Assembly (NCBI GenBank): GCA_037074705.1
Contig: CM073590.1
Coordinates: forward strand, 181,816,746-181,880,745
DNA length: 64,000 nt
Source of the DNA: Zhengitettix transpicula
Taxonomy: Eukaryota; Arthropoda; Insecta; Orthoptera; Tetrigidae
Direction of reading: 5' to 3'
Position numbers and translations under genes: made by a program. Every line of letters begins with the position of its first letter. Position 1 is the first letter of the stretch. Below the pieces are notes generated by a model. That model saw only the letters and a program-made list of their open reading frames with translations, searched no databases and was not told where the DNA came from. Shown in pieces: positions 10,931 through 22,669 of the stretch.

Positions 10931-12636
10931 GTGTGTGATGTTTAAAAGATTTGAAAATAAAACGTGTCGTATCTTGCTTTTTGTTCCGTTGAGTGACACC
11001 GCTTTCCAAGCGTTTTCCTTCCGTCCTGGTTATTACCTTTAGAATTTTACTGTAACACTCATTCCTGACTTTATAGCCGCCCTTGTTTTGTTTTCATCAG
11101 TCCCAATGTATAATTTCGGTAACGATAACTCAATTTGGGTCAGTTTATTTCTGTATGTATCCCAGTCGAAGTTGTAATTTATCTGCTCTCTATGTTTATT
11201 GGTGCTGACCTAAAATATGCAATTAGCATAGTCATGTTTCTGCCATCTGGAAATTCTCATAAGTATTTTAGCTGTATATTTTCCCTTTCTCTTCCCTGAC
11301 TAATATCGGGTTTCATTTAGTTGTTCAATAATAAAGCAAACCCTTTTGGTCACCATTTCAATTACTTTTCTCTTAAAACGTTTCCGATTCCATGACTAGA
11401 GTGCTTTTAAAATGGAAGATGATTTGACCTTGAAACTCTTCCTTGCGCTGACGAATCAAATTAATGCGACGTTGTCCCATATTGTTGGCCACGCAGCTGC
11501 AGTAAGGGTTTGTTGACATTCATGACGATGTTACAAGATTTGTCTAATTCTCTGTTCTCATTCTCTGACAGCCAGAACAACTCCTATTTGAAACTGAAAC
11601 TATAATCCACAATTATTATGTTAAATAACATAAGAATGTAGCAATGTATTATCTATATTAATGATGGGCGTTTCAGAAATATAATATCTAAACTAAGATA
11701 ATGCTTCTCTTGGCGCTAGTTGAATACGATCAAGACAATATTGAACAATTCTGAAAGTAAAATTGTAAATTGTATTCTTAAACGAGTGTTCATATTTACC
11801 ACATGGTTTCGTATGCGAAATCGATTGAATCTTTGTGAAACGTCGTGTTATTTTGTATTCTTTAGAACAAAAATTGGTACACTTTTAGGGTCCATTATTA
11901 CTTTAAAAAATATGATTACAATGATTTTTTATTAATTTGAAAAGAATAATTTTCAATAGTGTATACTAACCTTGGATTTATAAGATTTTACTCTCTTCGG
12001 TACCATACAAACAACAATATTGGAATACTCAAAAAAGTAAATATAATAAAGATCGTATTACAGTAGTTAGTTAACTGAGTTCAGAAAAATCACCAAAAAC
12101 TTTCGACCTTGAACTATATTGGCCAGAAAGCGAAGATACTTGTAGTTAGACGAGTAAAAACTGTCGACTTCATTGCAACTGAAGTGATCTTAAGGGGAGT
12201 AATCCTTATTGTCAACTCCGCGAAGGAGCGCGAAGAAGGTTGAAAACAAACCCTCCAGACCGCACCTGCCTCTGGGTACTGACGAACTTCTAAGCTTCTT
12301 ACCCTCCACGCTCCGAGAAGAAATTTGAGAAGGTTGCACGCAAAACTCCTTGCAAGTTCAGGTTGTTTGCCCTTTCTAACTTCAAAATTAGCGAGGAAAT
12401 TTGCAGCCTAACTTTGCATATTAAAAATTTCCAATGGACCCAGTGTTCTTCAATCTTTTCTGGAGCGTTCAAGTGTAGAAATCACGTTGACTCTTTAGGA
12501 ATTTACAGTCATGTGCACACCGTCGACATCTTCCCATTACATTCTCAACAACAAATATAGAGATTCGTACAAATAACTACACACCGCAGTTAACATGATG
12601 GCAACTCCATCTGATATATGTATGAAGGCTAATTCA

Positions 12637-12652
<16 letters not shown>
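10931..12652. other. Unassigned sequence
   Basis: Nothing recognised. Short open frames at 11720-11935 and 12363-12560 (plus) have no known motif. A modestly GC-rich stretch lies at about 12180-12360. Confidence 0.35.
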
Positions 12653-12674
<22 letters not shown>

Positions 12675-12677
<3 letters not shown>

Positions 12678-13669
12678 AATATTTAAATATAATATATGAA
12701 TAATGGCTGGATTTAATAAATGAAAAAAACACACAATTACTATACTTTCTTTATATGGGAATCAATAATGGTGTCTAAATATAAAGATTATTAAGAGAAA
12801 ACTACAAACAATATTTATTAACAAAGTTAAAACACATAATATTTGGCATCTCAGGGTCTTAAACTGGGTTTGATAAATGGCTGAATTTATACAATCAAAA
12901 TTACATTTACCTTTTATGGAAGTTAATGCGTCTGAAACATAGACGAAATTTATTGTAGAAGAAATAATACTACAGATTGAATTTAAACAGTTTTAAAATT
13001 ATCAAGAATTAACGATATCATTTTATCGATATTTAAATAATTAAAGAACGATCTGACTTTTATCTTTTAAAAGTGGTTTACAAATGATTTCAAAGTATTT
13101 CTCTACTTACGGCCGCCCAGGTCTCATTTTAGGTTTTTCGTGCACAAAATTTGGGGATTCACTGATTCTAGTACTCAGACTCTAAATGTCAACATTTTCT
13201 AATTGGCGTAGTTTGTTAGTTGGTCTAACACAAATTGCTAGGTTCTCGATGCTTTACTCCAACCTATATTTGCAGATCTCGTAACTTTAGTTGAAAAGGT
13301 CCTTCATTGGTTTGTCTATGGCCAGCATGATGAATTTTCGCTCGACCACCGAATACAACATTAGTTGCACTCTCTCCTTCCCAACTGAAGATTGCTTTAC
13401 TTTTCAATATTTGAGAGCATGTTTGTAACTGGACCACATTCTTTCGTTCTGACTGCCCCACTGTAAAGCTTTCGAACTGTTCGCTGTCCGCTGCCCAACT
13501 GTAAAACTTCGTCTCTTAGATTTTTGAGCGCGTAAACTCTCTCAACTGCCCAACAATGTTTTCTTTGCCTCGCCGGATTGTTGCGGCGTCCGCTCTATAT
13601 ATACTAATAATGAGTCCTCTACAATCCAACTTTCCAATTAGGACAATGTCTTAATTACCAATTACTACA
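12675..13669 (-). mobile_element. Solo LTR of the TA-tract family, copy 3
   Basis: A 995-bp copy starting TGTAATATTTAAAT and ending ACTACA. TA tracts lie on both sides (about 12651-12674 and 13670-13685). Conserved R element at about 12850-12875 on the minus strand. The U3 part (about 13440-13669) is a distinct subtype with GAGCGCGTAAA, shared with truncated copy 6. Only a 16-bp TA tract separates it from copy 4. Confidence 0.75.
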
Positions 13670-13685
13670 ATATATATATATATAT
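13670..13685. repeat. (TA)n spacer between two LTRs
   Basis: The only sequence separating LTR copies 3 and 4. Confidence 0.9.
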
Positions 13686-14633
13686 TGTTATATACAAAAT
13701 AATGTCGTTAATTAAATGAAAAAAAATCAAGAAAATTTCAAACAAAAGATTTATTGTGGCAATAACTCAAACAATTACAAAATTTATAATATTGAATTTC
13801 TCAGGGTCTTCACTGTGTTTGGTAATGGACAAATCAATAATATTTATAATCTGATCAACAACAAATCACAATTAAAAGAGAAGAAGTTTACTGGTCAATT
13901 AAACTAGAACGAAATTTAGTTGTGAACGAAATTAAAAGTAAAAAGATTGACTCTGATTAACAATTTTAATCGAAAAGAGAAAGAAATCTGACGGCTATCT
14001 TTCAATTCGTTTATATAATTAATTGTTTTTTTAAATTGTTACTCACGTCTTCCCAGCACTCCAGCGTACCTTTAATTTTCGAAAACAGTATTGTGGGGTT
14101 TTACACTGCTTCTTCTAAACTCATAGATTCTACACAAAATTTTTAAGCCAAAATTTTATACGTCGTCAGGTTCTTGGATGATTCTCCTTTCGTCATCTAT
14201 CGGTTGACCGCTCGCCTTAGATGACTTCTGCGATTTGTCGATTGGGTAGTATTTATTGTTCCGGACTTAAACCGAAACTTTTGCTATTTCTGGCCGGCTA
14301 TGGACACCAAAAACTGCTTTTTCTTAGCAGGTTTCGACGTTATACTTTTATGAATGTTTTACTTTGTCCTGCTATTTGCCAACCCTGTTGAATTCTCCTT
14401 CCAAAAACTGTTATACTTCGACGAGGTCTTTCCGTGAACCCTCTCTCACCAAATCTTCATGCGAACTGTACTGTCGTCTCGCAATTTGAGAGCGCATACG
14501 CCATTTTGACGGACCTTCCGACAAAGGAACAGAGCCGGTTTTCTATTATTTCAAAAGCTCCTGCCGCTACAAAGGATTTCTCAAACAATTTAGATTTTCA
14601 ATTTCACAATTAATGTCTTAATTAATTGGCATT

Positions 14634-14636
<3 letters not shown>
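13686..14636 (-). mobile_element. Solo LTR of the TA-tract family, copy 4
   Basis: A 951-bp copy starting TGTTATATAC and ending GGCATTACA. The conserved R element is at about 13799-13825, an AATAAA on the sense (minus) strand lies near 13750, and the U3 box (plus-strand GAGCGCATACGCCATTTT) is near 14490. It is the same orientation as copy 3 but a different subtype, so the pair is two separate insertions and not the two LTRs of one element. Confidence 0.78.

Positions 14637-14680
<44 letters not shown>
14637..14680. repeat. (TA)n tract
   Basis: About 44 bp of TA repeat downstream of LTR copy 4. It forces a spurious repeating YI/IY peptide in the minus frame at 14618-14920, which is not a gene. 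Confidence 0.9.
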
Positions 14681-14682
<2 letters not shown>

Positions 14683-15075
14683 CTATTCTGTCTCTAGTAT
14701 GATAGAACTGTGAGGAATAGCAAAAGGGAAGCAGTTTGTACATAAAATAAGGAAACTCGTATGTTGAATGGATTTCAGGAAGGGTGTAGTTAATTTGCGC
14801 CAAGTATATAAGCGAGTAAGGATGATTGTCATTGTTAAGAGGATTAAAACAATTGGTATAGAAATAAAGAGAGAATAACTGCTCTTGCTTTAAATTACAG
14901 TAAAGGTTTAAACGACACATAGCACAGAATTCAGCGGTTTTTCGAACTGCATATGAAAAGAACAGAAGAAATGCCCGGAATCGAAGCTGAATGAGAATGT
15001 GATTTAGTCTAAAATGTGGGGGTGTCTCTGTGCAAGTGTATGTAACGGATAGAAAAAGTTGGCATCTGAACCGGG

Positions 15076-15178
15076 GTCAATGCTGATAGATTAGTGGTTA
15101 GAGCACCGCGTACTAAGAGGAGGCATTGCATTCGATTCCAGACCCGGGAATCCTAATCCGTTAATAAATAAATAAATT
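15076..15178 (+). mobile_element. tRNA-derived SINE
   Basis: A tRNA-like head with an A box (TTAGTGGTTAGAGCACC, about 15091) and a B box (CATTCGATTCCAG, about 15129), followed by a TAAATAAATAAAT tail. These are the internal pol III promoter elements of a SINE. The cloverleaf is too degenerate for a functional tRNA gene. The left end is approximate. Confidence 0.6.
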
Positions 15179-15399
15179 TCGTCATTGGTTTGGTAAAATT
15201 GTTACTGCAATGAAATAAGGTAATTATTTTTACCAATTTGGTGTTTGTGTATGTCTTATATGAAAACAACAATTATTAATCAAATTTTCTTCCAGTCGGT
15301 ACAATAATTAATTAATTAATATATTAATTCATAATTAATTATATATTAATATCCTAAAAGTACCCTTTATATTTTATTATTAAACACATAAATAGCAGA

Positions 15400-16115
15400 T
15401 TGAACAAAATCCAACATCCTACTGTCAAAAGTCCCCAAACAACTATAGCCAAATTTTTTCTCGAACTCCCTATTTCAAATTTCAACATAACAAATTTGAC
15501 CAAATATTCAAAGAATATCAAATTTCCATCATTTACAGATACACTAATACCCTTTCATACTTACTTTTTTAAAGGACCCACTTGACACCTACAGAAAACA
15601 TTGTGTTGTTTACAAAATCTCTTGCTCTAATTTTAATTCCTGCTACATAGGGCAAACAAAACGTTCCCTTAATACACGCATCAAAGAGCATTATATCTAA
15701 TATCAAAGTTTCTATAGATAAACAATCTGTAGTATCCAAACATATAATCAATTCTAAACATACTTTTGATTGGAAAAATGCTAAGGTTTTATACGTTGAT
15801 AGCAGGTATAATTCCAGACTCATTTCAGAGGTGCTTCACATTAAATCAAACATCACAGCTATTAATGTACAGACACTATTAAACTCAATAATTGCTATGA
15901 TCCCTTATTATTATGGTAAACCTTCTGTTTTCCCGTTGTCGTTGTTCCCTTATGATTACGCTAACCCTTCGGATCTCCCATTGTTGTGGCGTTTTCGTCG
16001 CTTTTGAGTGTTGTCAACTGACAAGTGCAGTTGTGTTTCTCTATGCTCTTCTCTATGCACCTGACGAATGGGACAATAATAACAGAAACGTTGTGTGGTA
16101 TTTATTTTATCCTTT
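15400..16115 (+). pseudogene. Penelope-like element relic with GIY-YIG endonuclease
   Basis: A decayed C-terminal part of a Penelope-like retroelement. At 15605-15655 the frame reads VVYKISC followed by CYIGQTKRSL, with 11 residues from the first Tyr to the Tyr of YIG, as in GIY-YIG nucleases; KEH follows near 15690. A stop (TAA near 15700) and a frame change interrupt it, after which NIKVSIDKQSVVSKHI and ITAINVQTLLNS continue the domain's C-terminal part. Upstream (15400-15580) an open frame may be the linker after the reverse transcriptase; the RT itself is missing. The downstream end, with APDEWDNNNRN near 16060, is approximate. Confidence 0.72.
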
Positions 16116-16166
16116 TTTTCTGAATTGGCTACCTTTATTATTCATTATTTTCAATCAGACGTAAAT

Positions 16167-16187
16167 TTATATATATATATATATATT
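16167..16187. repeat. (TA)n tract without an LTR
   Basis: A pure TA run following the Penelope-like relic. It is not associated with the LTR family and shows that TA tracts also occur empty here. Confidence 0.85.
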
Positions 16188-16774
16188 GGCAGTGTTCTTT
16201 CCAAACTTCCTTTTTCAAAAATTTACCCTATCTCTCTTGTATGTAGGTGCGTTGAAATTACTCTGCACTATTTTTCTGGTAATTATTCTTTATTGTCGAT
16301 TTATTAAGTCTTATTATTCGACACGTGTCTTATTTAAATCAATCCGCAGATGACCGATAAGCAGAAAGAAATTTTAAACTCCGGTATATTATTGATTTGG
16401 GAAATCCAAGATACTAAATCATCTGTTTTTAACATAGATAAGCGGAATGATCTGTTTCATAATACCTTCGTATTGCATTCATGCTTTTCCTATTTTTAAG
16501 AATTGCAAAATAATTTCAAATCCAGTTTATCAGTTTCTAATCCAGATTTTTCACGGCGAACGTATTAAAAACAACGAGGGTCAACATCGCGAATTTAAAA
16601 AAAACTTGCTAAATTCATGTCATTTAGTTTACTGTTTTTATACGTCATTTAGCTCACAATAGTTTTACATATTTCTCTATTAGTACATATTGCAATAAAT
16701 GAAAAGAGCGGTATCAATCTAATATCTGTGATTTGCAAATACTTGCTGCTTTTCTCACAATTCACAAGCTTTCT

Positions 16775-16826
16775 TCTCTCGCTCTCTCTCTCTCTCACAC
16801 ACACACACATACACACGCACACACTT
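16775..16826. repeat. (CT)n(CA)n compound microsatellite
   Basis: A CT run passes directly into a CA run with a few interruptions. Simple sequence only; the open frame across it is an artefact. Confidence 0.9.
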
Positions 16827-17690
16827 CCTCAACACTGCCCCTCTCACTCTTGCACCCACTCACTGAAATTAAATGCATTTATGTTTCAAGGCCTTTATTT
16901 GCTACATGATTACAATTGTTTTAGCTTGTAACTACATAAAAATCAATCCGAAATTTTTAAAAGCAAAATACGATTTATTAAATGGCTTAGTTGCATCCGA
17001 TTCAACCATAAATCTCCTGTGAATTAATTTCGTCGGAAAATGTGTGGGAGACTTTGTAATTACAAGCTAGAAGACTGAAAAGAATAAACTACAACATTCT
17101 GCAACAACAAAGTCCATGTTATTTAACATCTTTTCAATATAATTTATACACTTGGATTCAATTAAAGGAGCGTCGTGATATGTGACAGTTGTTGCAGTAT
17201 ATTACAAGATTTCAACGTTTCTCTGCCTTACTCCAAGCAAACTCTATACAAACGACTTTATTAACTTATCTGACTGAAAGTCTCTCTGTTTACTTTTCAA
17301 ATATACTTTTTGGCGAACTTTAACCGAGTTATATGATTTTACTCGACGCTGACTGTAAAGGGGGAACATATTTCACTTAACTTCAGGATCTGTGTGACAA
17401 AATTCTGAAATGTTTCAAGTGAGATGCTTGGAAAGGTTTCTGAAGTATCAAGATGTAATCATTTTTTGTTTTAGTTTAGTCATACCAGATGAGCATAATT
17501 CTTAATTGAAAGCTGTATTGGACTTGGAGGTAGCCTATAGAAAAGATTTATTCGTCTTTCAAATATATTGCTGTAGTTTCATTTCTTCAAACAAACCAGA
17601 AATAACGCTTACAGTTGTCAGTTATTGTTTCTTCAGGTGAGTTGGAGCACGTTAATTATTTGTATTTAAGAGGAAACAGAATTTATTAGA
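16827..17690. other. Unassigned sequence
   Basis: Nothing recognised; short AT-rich spacer with no frame of interest. Confidence 0.35.
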
Positions 17691-19565
17691 CACTAGCTGG
17701 GTGCCCGGCGTTGCCCGAGATGTCATTTATCATTAACCATCCATAAGACTCCAATTTTGGTTACTTTTGCGCTATTTTTATGTAAAGCTCCTCGAACCCT
17801 TTTCCTAAATGTGCTCACCTCCCATGCCGAAGGGGGATGAAGTCATTGACTAAATATATCGGCCGTTTTTACATGGTTGAAGATGACCACCCCCACAAAT
17901 ATGCGATAATGAAAAAGAATGTATTCCACACAAAAATCGGCCGATTACATTTTCTGAAAATTTATTCCCCCGCCCAACACCTCCCAAACCCGTCGCTTAA
18001 CCAAGGTTGTCACAATTAGATTCAGCGACATTCGTAGTCTCGGAATTGATTCGAATCTCGGTTGTTTTTGCGGGATTTTATTTAACGTACCTCCACCCCA
18101 CCCCTAAGCTTGCTCCCCTCACAGGGGTTAAATTATACACAAACAACATCGGTATAAATACTATCAAAGTAATTAACCCCAGGAAATAATTATCGCAAAT
18201 ATCGACCGTTTAAAATGTTTGAAATTTTTCACCCCCGACCACCACCGCTTCGGGGACTTAAACGGTCAAGTTTAATGTCATAATTAAACTCAGTGACAAT
18301 CCTGATAGTTTCTGGTTTATTTTTATCTAATGCTACTTCCACGCCAACCCTTAAGAGTGCACCTTTCCGAGTCCGAAAGGGGTTGAAATTATACACAGAG
18401 AACATGTAGGGAAATTTTATTAATCTAATTCATCCCGAAATATATTTAATTGACGCAAAAAACAGCCGGTCAACTCATCCCAACCCAGCCGATACCCGCG
18501 CGTTGTCCAGATTGTCATAAAAAAATTCAGCGACATCCATTACCTTCGATTTGACTCGAATCTCGGTTGTTTTCCCGTTATTTTCAAGGAAATACCCTCC
18601 AGCCCCACCCCTATCATGCCTACAAACAACATTGGTAGAAATACTATCAACGTCAATGGTCCCGGCATTTATTTATTCCACGCTAATATCGATGATTTAA
18701 CATGTTAGAAAATTTCCATCCCATCCACTCCCGCCCTTCGGGGCTAAATGGCCAATTTGATGCTATAATTTAACTGCTATAATTTAACCTTGGATTTGAC
18801 TCCAATCTCGGTTGATCTCGCGTTATTTTATTGCAGCGTTCCTCCACCCAACACCTAAAAGTGCTCTACTGATAATCCCGACCCGCTTCTGGGGGTGGTA
18901 GACGCGTCTCACCCCAACAGACGGTAGAAACACTATCAATATCTGTGACCCCTAAAAATATTTATCTGACTGAAATATCGACTGTTTTAGCATGTTTAAA
19001 TATTTCAAACCCCGCTTCTGGGGGTGGTAGACGCGTCTCACCCCGACAGTGTTTGTTTCCTTTACCCATAAACACATAACATTATGGCAGTTTTAGAATA
19101 ATAGACAATTCTCATCCCCAGCCCTAAGCAAGCTCACCACTAATGTCTAAAGGGATTGATATTTTCAACAACATCCGTTGAAATAGTATTCACTAAACTC
19201 ACTGACATCCATAACCTTCGATTTGACTCCAAACTCGGTTTTATTCGCGTTATTTTTCTGTAAAGCAACTCCACCCCAAACCCTAAAGGTGCCCTTTTTC
19301 CAGGTCGTAGGAGATGGATATTATATTCAGATAACATCGGTAGAAACACAATCAATATCTTTGACCCCGAAAATATTTATCCAAATCTAATACCTGCGGT
19401 TTTAGCATGATTAAGTATTTCAACCCCCGTCCACCCCCGCTTCTGGGGTTGGTAGACGCGTCTCACCCCGACAGTGTTGTTTTCCTGGTCGCAAAGAACC
19501 CGTGTACGAAATTTGGTGAAATTTGCTCCAGCGGTGGCAATTGTCTCGAAAGACATTTCACAATG
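17691..19565 (+). repeat. Degenerate tandem-like array, about 250-bp period
   Basis: Begins with ACACTAGCTGGGTGCCCGGC, a border resembling dispersed repeats seen in many invertebrate genomes. Inside, a module recurs: a GATTTGACTCGAATCTCGG block, a pyrimidine-rich CTCCACCCCACCCCTAA block, then GTAGAAACACTATCAA, then AATATCGACCGTTTTAGCAT. Successive CTCGGTT-type blocks lie near 17755, 18055, 18312, 18565, 18805 and 19230, giving 240-300 bp spacing with one larger gap. GGTGGTAGACGCGTCTCACC recurs near 18895 and 19020, and with one change near 19445. Related modules occur at 45.5-46.75 kb. No intact frame; could be an old minisatellite-bearing retroelement tail. Confidence 0.6.
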
Positions 19566-20331
19566 GACTGTCTAGTAGTAGATTACGAACAATGATAACT
19601 ATTTTTTACAAGTTCATGTGTTCTTTTAAAATATTCTAATATTCGCTCCGGCCCTACAGTTTCAGATCAGGATGCATAGATAATAACATTTTAACACCAC
19701 TGCATTAATTCATACATACAATTTCATAACATATTAATAAAATGCATCTGTTGTAAGGCGCTAGAATTCAATGTGTAAAGTTTAAGAAGTTTAAATTATT
19801 TTTTTTAAGTAGGCCATCGAATTTGACAATACTACGTAATATACATGTGAAATAAATAATATAATATATGTTATGAATTACACAAATAAATGAGTGAATA
19901 TAAAACGAAACGCACGCGAAAAACGTCACAAGATGCAGTGATACGCATTACATTTACATGATCTGTATGACGCCATTAGGATGGTGTTAGAGAGAAATAA
20001 GTAATCTGTGAGCACAACTACGCCTAACTTCTACTGCGAAGAAATATTGAAGTATGTATTACAACTTGTAATGCAAATTATATTTCAGAAAAAATTCGCA
20101 GGGAATGAAACTTCAGAAATCGATTTCTGATAGACAGTCTGGACAAAATAGTGGTAGAACGAGCACCAAATGATTTTAGGGTAATTTTCCTGATTCCAGA
20201 AACCCGAATTGGACACGTCAGTTGAATTTGTCCGCCGTTGCTGGAACTTCATTCTAATCAATCATAAAATGTCTGCGGAAGACACTAAATTTCTGGATCA
20301 GTAGAAAACAAAAATATCCTCTAAGAATGCA
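19566..20331. other. Unassigned sequence
   Basis: Nothing recognised. Confidence 0.35.
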
Positions 20332-20450
20332 ATCTTTCCTGGTGTAAAGAAAGAATAAAATCTTTCCTGGTGTAAAGAAAGAATAAAATCTTTCCTGGTG
20401 TAAAGAAAGAATAAAATCTTTCCTGGTGTAAAGAAAGAATAAAATCTTCT
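20332..20450. repeat. 28-bp minisatellite
   Basis: Four full units and part of a fifth, with TCTTTCCTGGTGTAAAGAAA starting at 20333, 20361, 20389 and 20417. The copies are near perfect, so expansion was recent. The unit ends GAATAAAATC, which is also the outer end of the foldback element that follows, so the array appears to derive from that element's terminus. Confidence 0.9.
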
Positions 20451-20613
20451 CGAGCTTCTAACCAAATGAAAAAATGTATGCGCGACATTTTGAAGACGTT
20501 CACTGTCTTCGTCTACTATTAAAGTACTTTGCTGGAAGACGAGATGACAGTGAACGTCATCAAAACGTCGCGCCTACATTTTTTCACTCTGTTAGAAGCC
20601 AGAGAGGATTTTA
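20440..20613. mobile_element. Small foldback element (MITE-like), copy b
   Basis: A 174-bp near-palindrome. Arms of about 75 bp (20440-20515 and about 20538-20613) pair with roughly 80 percent identity by eye; the loop is about 22 bp. Shared arm blocks are GAATAAAATC, GCTTCTAAC, TGAAAAAATGTA, GCGCGAC and GACGTTCACTGTC. Termini match the element at 1665-1798. Its transcript would form a long hairpin. No coding capacity. Confidence 0.75.
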
Positions 20614-20996
20614 TTCAAATTCATCTAAGATTAGCGACACTGAATTCCGGTTGGACGCGTAGTGACCTTGGACGCCCAGATGCATATACTAGCCAACGGA
20701 GAAAAGTAGTTTCTACGTCCAGTCTTAAAATATTCGCCAGGTTAATGTTGTAAAATGAGGTCGTAACACACACGACCGTACAGATCGAAAATCTATGACT
20801 ATAACTGAGGTAATTAATTGTCTTTAAATAGTAATTATACATCCTCCCTATCATTAATTGTTCCGCCAAGTCTAACTTTTCATTTGTATCCCGCCTCCGT
20901 TCCGAATGTTTGGTAGGAAACGAATACCTCATTTTGAGAAGGTAGAGATTGGAAGGTATAAGGGACAGAATAGAAATGGTGATCAATAGAGTGCAA

Positions 20997-21090
20997 GACA
21001 GGTGCTGTGACTAAGCGACGCGCTGAATAAAGATGTATGTTTCTGTCGCACCAGACAGGGAATCGGATTCGAGCCTGACGTGTATATTTG
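20997..21090 (+). mobile_element. Possible tRNA-derived SINE head
   Basis: GTGACTAAGCGACGCG resembles an A box and GGATTCGAGCCTG, about 55 bp later, resembles a B box. No clear tail was found. Tentative. Confidence 0.35.
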
Positions 21091-21599
21091 TCAAAGCTGC
21101 GACTGACTCTCGACGTTGCCTTTAAAAAAAGTCACGTCTCCTTCGACGAATGATCAAACACATCGAATAAGTTGTAGACTCCCTTTTAAAATAATTCGGA
21201 ATGCAAGATTCTCACTTGGAAAAATACCTTAGCTATTACCAATTTTAAGGAGCTTCAAACTTACTTTTATCATAAAAATGTGTACTTTCTTTTGTGCAAA
21301 GAATAATATATAGCGTTTTATATATAGAAATTATCTTTTAAAAATAATTTTACACTGTTTGCATAAATTTTTATCTCATGTTCGCGTACGTGAGTGTATA
21401 TTTAGGACATTATGTTTGTGTAAACGTGTAACAATATTTCTATGCTTGATATGTTGTAAACTATCGATTTATTCATGTTTAAGACTTAAATAAACATTAT
21501 GTACCCTACCAGTTAAATAATGTAAATAATATTTTCGTTGACGCGACCATAAAATTTCAATAAAAAAAAGTCATACGTGCACCCTTACATAATATCTAT

Positions 21600-21633
21600 A
21601 TATATATTTATATATATATATATATATATATAT
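21600..21633. repeat. (TA)n tract
   Basis: TA run with single T interruptions immediately before LTR copy 5. Confidence 0.85.
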
Positions 21634-22669
21634 TGTAATAATTAATAGAAAGCCTTTATTTAGTTTAATTTATTTAAAGACTTTGCTTTAATTAATTTTT
21701 GTTTGAAGAATTTACATCACGTAAAACGTCAAAATGTAACGATTAAATGGATGGATTTTTATTAAATGAAGTAACCAATTAACAAACAAAATATTTATTT
21801 ATTTTGTGGCAATATCTCAAAAACAATTACAATTTAAAATTTTAGATCTCGGGGCCTTCACTGGGTTTGATAATGGACACGACAGATTGTTTTTATTAAA
21901 AAATAATTAACACACTGTTTATAATTGACCCAGACAATATGTCGATAGGAAGAAATTAAAAGAAATGAAATGAACTTTGTTTGACATTTAAAATAAAACG
22001 AAATCTGACTTCTATCCTTTAATTACGTTTACATAAATAATTATATTGTTTATTTTGTTACTTACATCTTTCCAGCTGGTTCCAGCATTCCTTTTTGTTT
22101 TCGGAAGTACACTATTGCAAAATTGTTACACTGATTCTAATATTGGCTCACAGATTGTAGTCCACCTTGATAGGTTCCCAGGAACTCGGATGATCCTCTT
22201 TTTTGTCATCTATCTGATAACTGCTCGCCTTATAGGAATCCTGTGATTCATAGATTTGCTAGTCTTTTTACCGCTTGGAACTTTAACTGCAATTTTACTA
22301 TTCCTGGCTGGCTACAGACGTACAAACTGCACTCCTTTCTTGGCTGCTGATAGACGTAAAAACTGCTAACTTCGCGATATTTACGGAATAATATTTCCTT
22401 GAATGTTTTTACTTTCATTACTTAAATTTACCACTTTGTTTAATGATACATTAAACAACAGCTAGTCTCTGCTCTGGACTCATTTGTTTCGTCCTCCGAA
22501 ATGTCCCGTCACCAACTAAACTATCGTAGTTTCAAGTTTTAGCGCGCATAAGCCATTTTTGACTTTCCGACAAAGTAACAGAGCCCGGTCCATTGTCTCT
22601 TTGGAAACTCTTGCCGCTACAATTAAATTTTATTAAAACCAATTTATGTTCTAATTAATTGTCATTACA
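21634..22669 (-). mobile_element. Solo LTR of the TA-tract family, copy 5
   Basis: A 1036-bp copy starting TGTAATAATTAATAG and ending GTCATTACA, followed by ATATATA and an AG/G-rich run. R element at about 21848-21875, AATAAATAAATA on the sense strand near 21795, initiator near 21990-22003, U3 box (GCGCGCATAAGCCATTTTT in plus) near 22542. The first about 100 bp is a longer variant of the family's sense 3' end. Closest to copies 2 and 10. Confidence 0.8.

Noticed and set aside
12675..14636. Copies 3 and 4 as the paired LTRs of one provirus
   Set aside because: They are separated by 16 bp of TA repeat only and belong to different subtypes, so no internal region or common origin event is supported.
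14618..14920. A membrane-like protein with IYIYIY repeats (also at 12537-12734, 54804-55004 and 57855-58040)
   Set aside because: The repeats are translations of TA microsatellites.
20332..20450. A CRISPR-like array
   Set aside because: The units are directly adjacent with no spacers, and the sequence is eukaryotic.
20321..20503. A repetitive peptide (LHQERFYSF-like units) on the minus strand
   Set aside because: It is the translation of the 28-bp minisatellite, whose period is not a multiple of three, so the reading frame rotates between units.
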